NCBI RefSeq assembly: GCF_023715785.1 | Contig: NZ_JAMBOX010000025.1 | Span: 1-52,289 of the forward strand | Direction of reading: 5' to 3' | DNA: 52,289 nucleotides | Source: Neobacillus niacini | Lineage (GTDB): Bacteria > Bacillota > Bacilli > Bacillales > Cytobacillaceae | Shown here: one piece after another, positions 51,616 through 52,289 of the stretch | Layout of the letters: the number at the start of each line of letters is the position of its first letter | Numbering within the stretch: the stretch's first letter is position 1 | The notes under the pieces: model-generated | The model's database searches: none | Told to the model about the DNA's origin: nothing | What the model saw: only the letters and a program-made list of their open reading frames with translations | Made by a program: the position numbers and the translations under genes

Positions 51616-51729
51616 AAAAGAACCTTCCATTTTTATGAAAAAACTTAACAAAAAGTAAACTAAAAACGATTGGCAAGAACCCCATTAAATCTAATAGGAA
51701 AAAAAGAGTTACAGCGGTCACATAATGTT

Positions 51730-51855
51730 CCTGGTCACCGTAACAATACCATAGCGGGCATCCTCTACTCTACGCCCCTTCTCAGGACGTTTGTTTACCC
51801 TGTATTTGCCCGTTTATAGTCCTCCTCCCAGAGGACTGCAGGTAATGACCCCGAT
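51730..51855. ncRNA. candidate structured RNA, unassigned
   Basis: Nested pairing: GGTCA (51733-51737) with TGACC (51846-51850); CGGGCA (51755-51760) with TGCCCG (51807-51812); AGTCCTC (51818-51824) with GAGGACT (51831-51837). Together these make a three-way junction. GC content is higher than the surroundings. No known riboswitch core was matched; strand and function unknown. Confidence 0.3.
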
Positions 51856-52042
51856 TTGTTGACCTATTTAAGGCTTTTAAAAGTGCCTCTTAAAAAATTG
51901 CAAAAGATGCTGGAACGGCTATAATAATGGTATACAAATTATAAACTAAAAAAGAACAAACATGCTGTCACATGTTTGGTCCAGTAATAGACGGTTCCCT
52001 CTAAGGGGGATCGGCTAGGCAGGAATAATCCACCTGAGCTCA

Positions 52043-52094
52043 TGAACTGCACCCCAATTGTTAGACACACAGCTAACAATTGGAGGTGCAGTTT
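52043..52094 (+). repeat. left inverted repeat and RBS-hiding hairpin of an IS3/IS150-type element
   Basis: TGAACTGCACCCCAATTGTT starts a typical IS150-group left end. CTGCACC-x-CAATTGTTAG pairs with CTAACAATTG-xx-GGTGCAG, covering the GGAGGTG RBS of the transposase, a common guard against read-through translation. Confidence 0.8.
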
Positions 52095-52098
52095 TTAT

Positions 52099-52289
52099 AT
52101 GTCTAAATTTACTACAGAGGAAAAAATAGATGCGGTTATACGCTATCAACAGGGGACAGAGGGAGTAAAGTCTATTGCAAAATCCCTAGGTTTGCATCAT
52201 ACAGTTTTATTAAATTGGATTAAACAATATGAACATCATGGTGCGGACGCTTTTATAAAACCCTATACATCTTATACAACAGAGTTTAA
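52099..52289 (+). mobile_element. IS3-family (IS150-like) transposase OrfA, 5' part
   Basis: ATG 52099 after GGAGGTG. MSKFTTEEKIDAVIRYQQGT, then SIAKSLGLHHTVLLNWIKQY, a helix-turn-helix of OrfA. Runs off the right end of the window (63 residues present), so OrfB and the right end are not seen. Frame is intact here. Confidence 0.88.

Noticed and set aside
51700..51860. Known riboswitch, 6S RNA, tmRNA or RNase P RNA
   Set aside because: Core motifs of these RNAs as I know them are absent; only pairing potential was seen.

Overview
The window looks like chromosomal DNA of an endospore-forming, low-GC Bacillaceae bacterium (Neobacillus/Bacillus-like). The evidence is a gerB-gerA-gerC germinant receptor operon, GerPA-like and Cse60-like spore proteins, a YoaS/YozG pair, yfhP, yqxD, nupC, a CarD regulator, a cold-shock protein, AGGAGG-type ribosome binding sites with many GTG/TTG starts, and a T-box leader. 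No rRNA, tRNA, CRISPR or complete prophage was seen.

Layout. (1) 1-4000 is a decay zone: a 48-bp tandem repeat from a His/Asn-rich protein with a nonsense codon, a frameshifted sedolisin (S53) protease with a His-rich tail, a frameshifted YozG regulator beside intact YoaS, and tiny ORFs. (2) 4300-20150 is a mixed chromosomal stretch: darcynin-like protein, rifampin phosphotransferase (rph), a truncated phage-type replication protein, Cse60-like protein, CarD, AmiS/UreI channel, NupC, MFS and EamA transporters with conspicuous operators, an HD-GYP phosphodiesterase, a GH18 lipoprotein, a FusB-type EF-G-binding protein, a CD3324-type HTH protein, and a small Sda-like protein under a clear cyclic-di-GMP-I riboswitch. 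(3) 20781-24458 is a tricistronic germinant receptor operon. (4) 24749-35112 is a respiratory molybdoenzyme island. A Tat-exported DmsA-type operon (lipoprotein, TorD chaperone, catalytic, Fe-S, membrane anchor, extra ferredoxin) is followed by a second DmsA-like enzyme without a Tat signal, divergent from its own Fe-S subunit and a PucR/CdaR regulator. (5) 35154-38897 is a cluster of small GerPA-like paralogues with a GerPC-like coiled-coil protein and an Hsp20 protein, probably a spore-coat locus. (6) 39056-52289 holds remnants (ABC ATPase, CrtN-like, pirin), DUF3934, a cold-shock protein, a divergent class II lysyl-tRNA synthetase under a T-box, hydrolases, yfhP, a patatin, a PaaG-like crotonase, DUF3221 lipoprotein, yqxD, and the start of an IS3/IS150-type element cut by the window end.

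Themes. Second-messenger control of development is suggested by the c-di-GMP riboswitch in front of an Sda-like sporulation inhibitor, with an HD-GYP phosphodiesterase about 3 kb away. Non-coding repeats are abundant: at least nine copies of a terminator-like palindrome (core GTGCCAGGCAC), two arrays of about 21-bp-phased TTTTATTTGCG repeats, and an inverted pair of about 100-bp intergenic repeats. All functions are inferred from reading the sequence; no database search was run.
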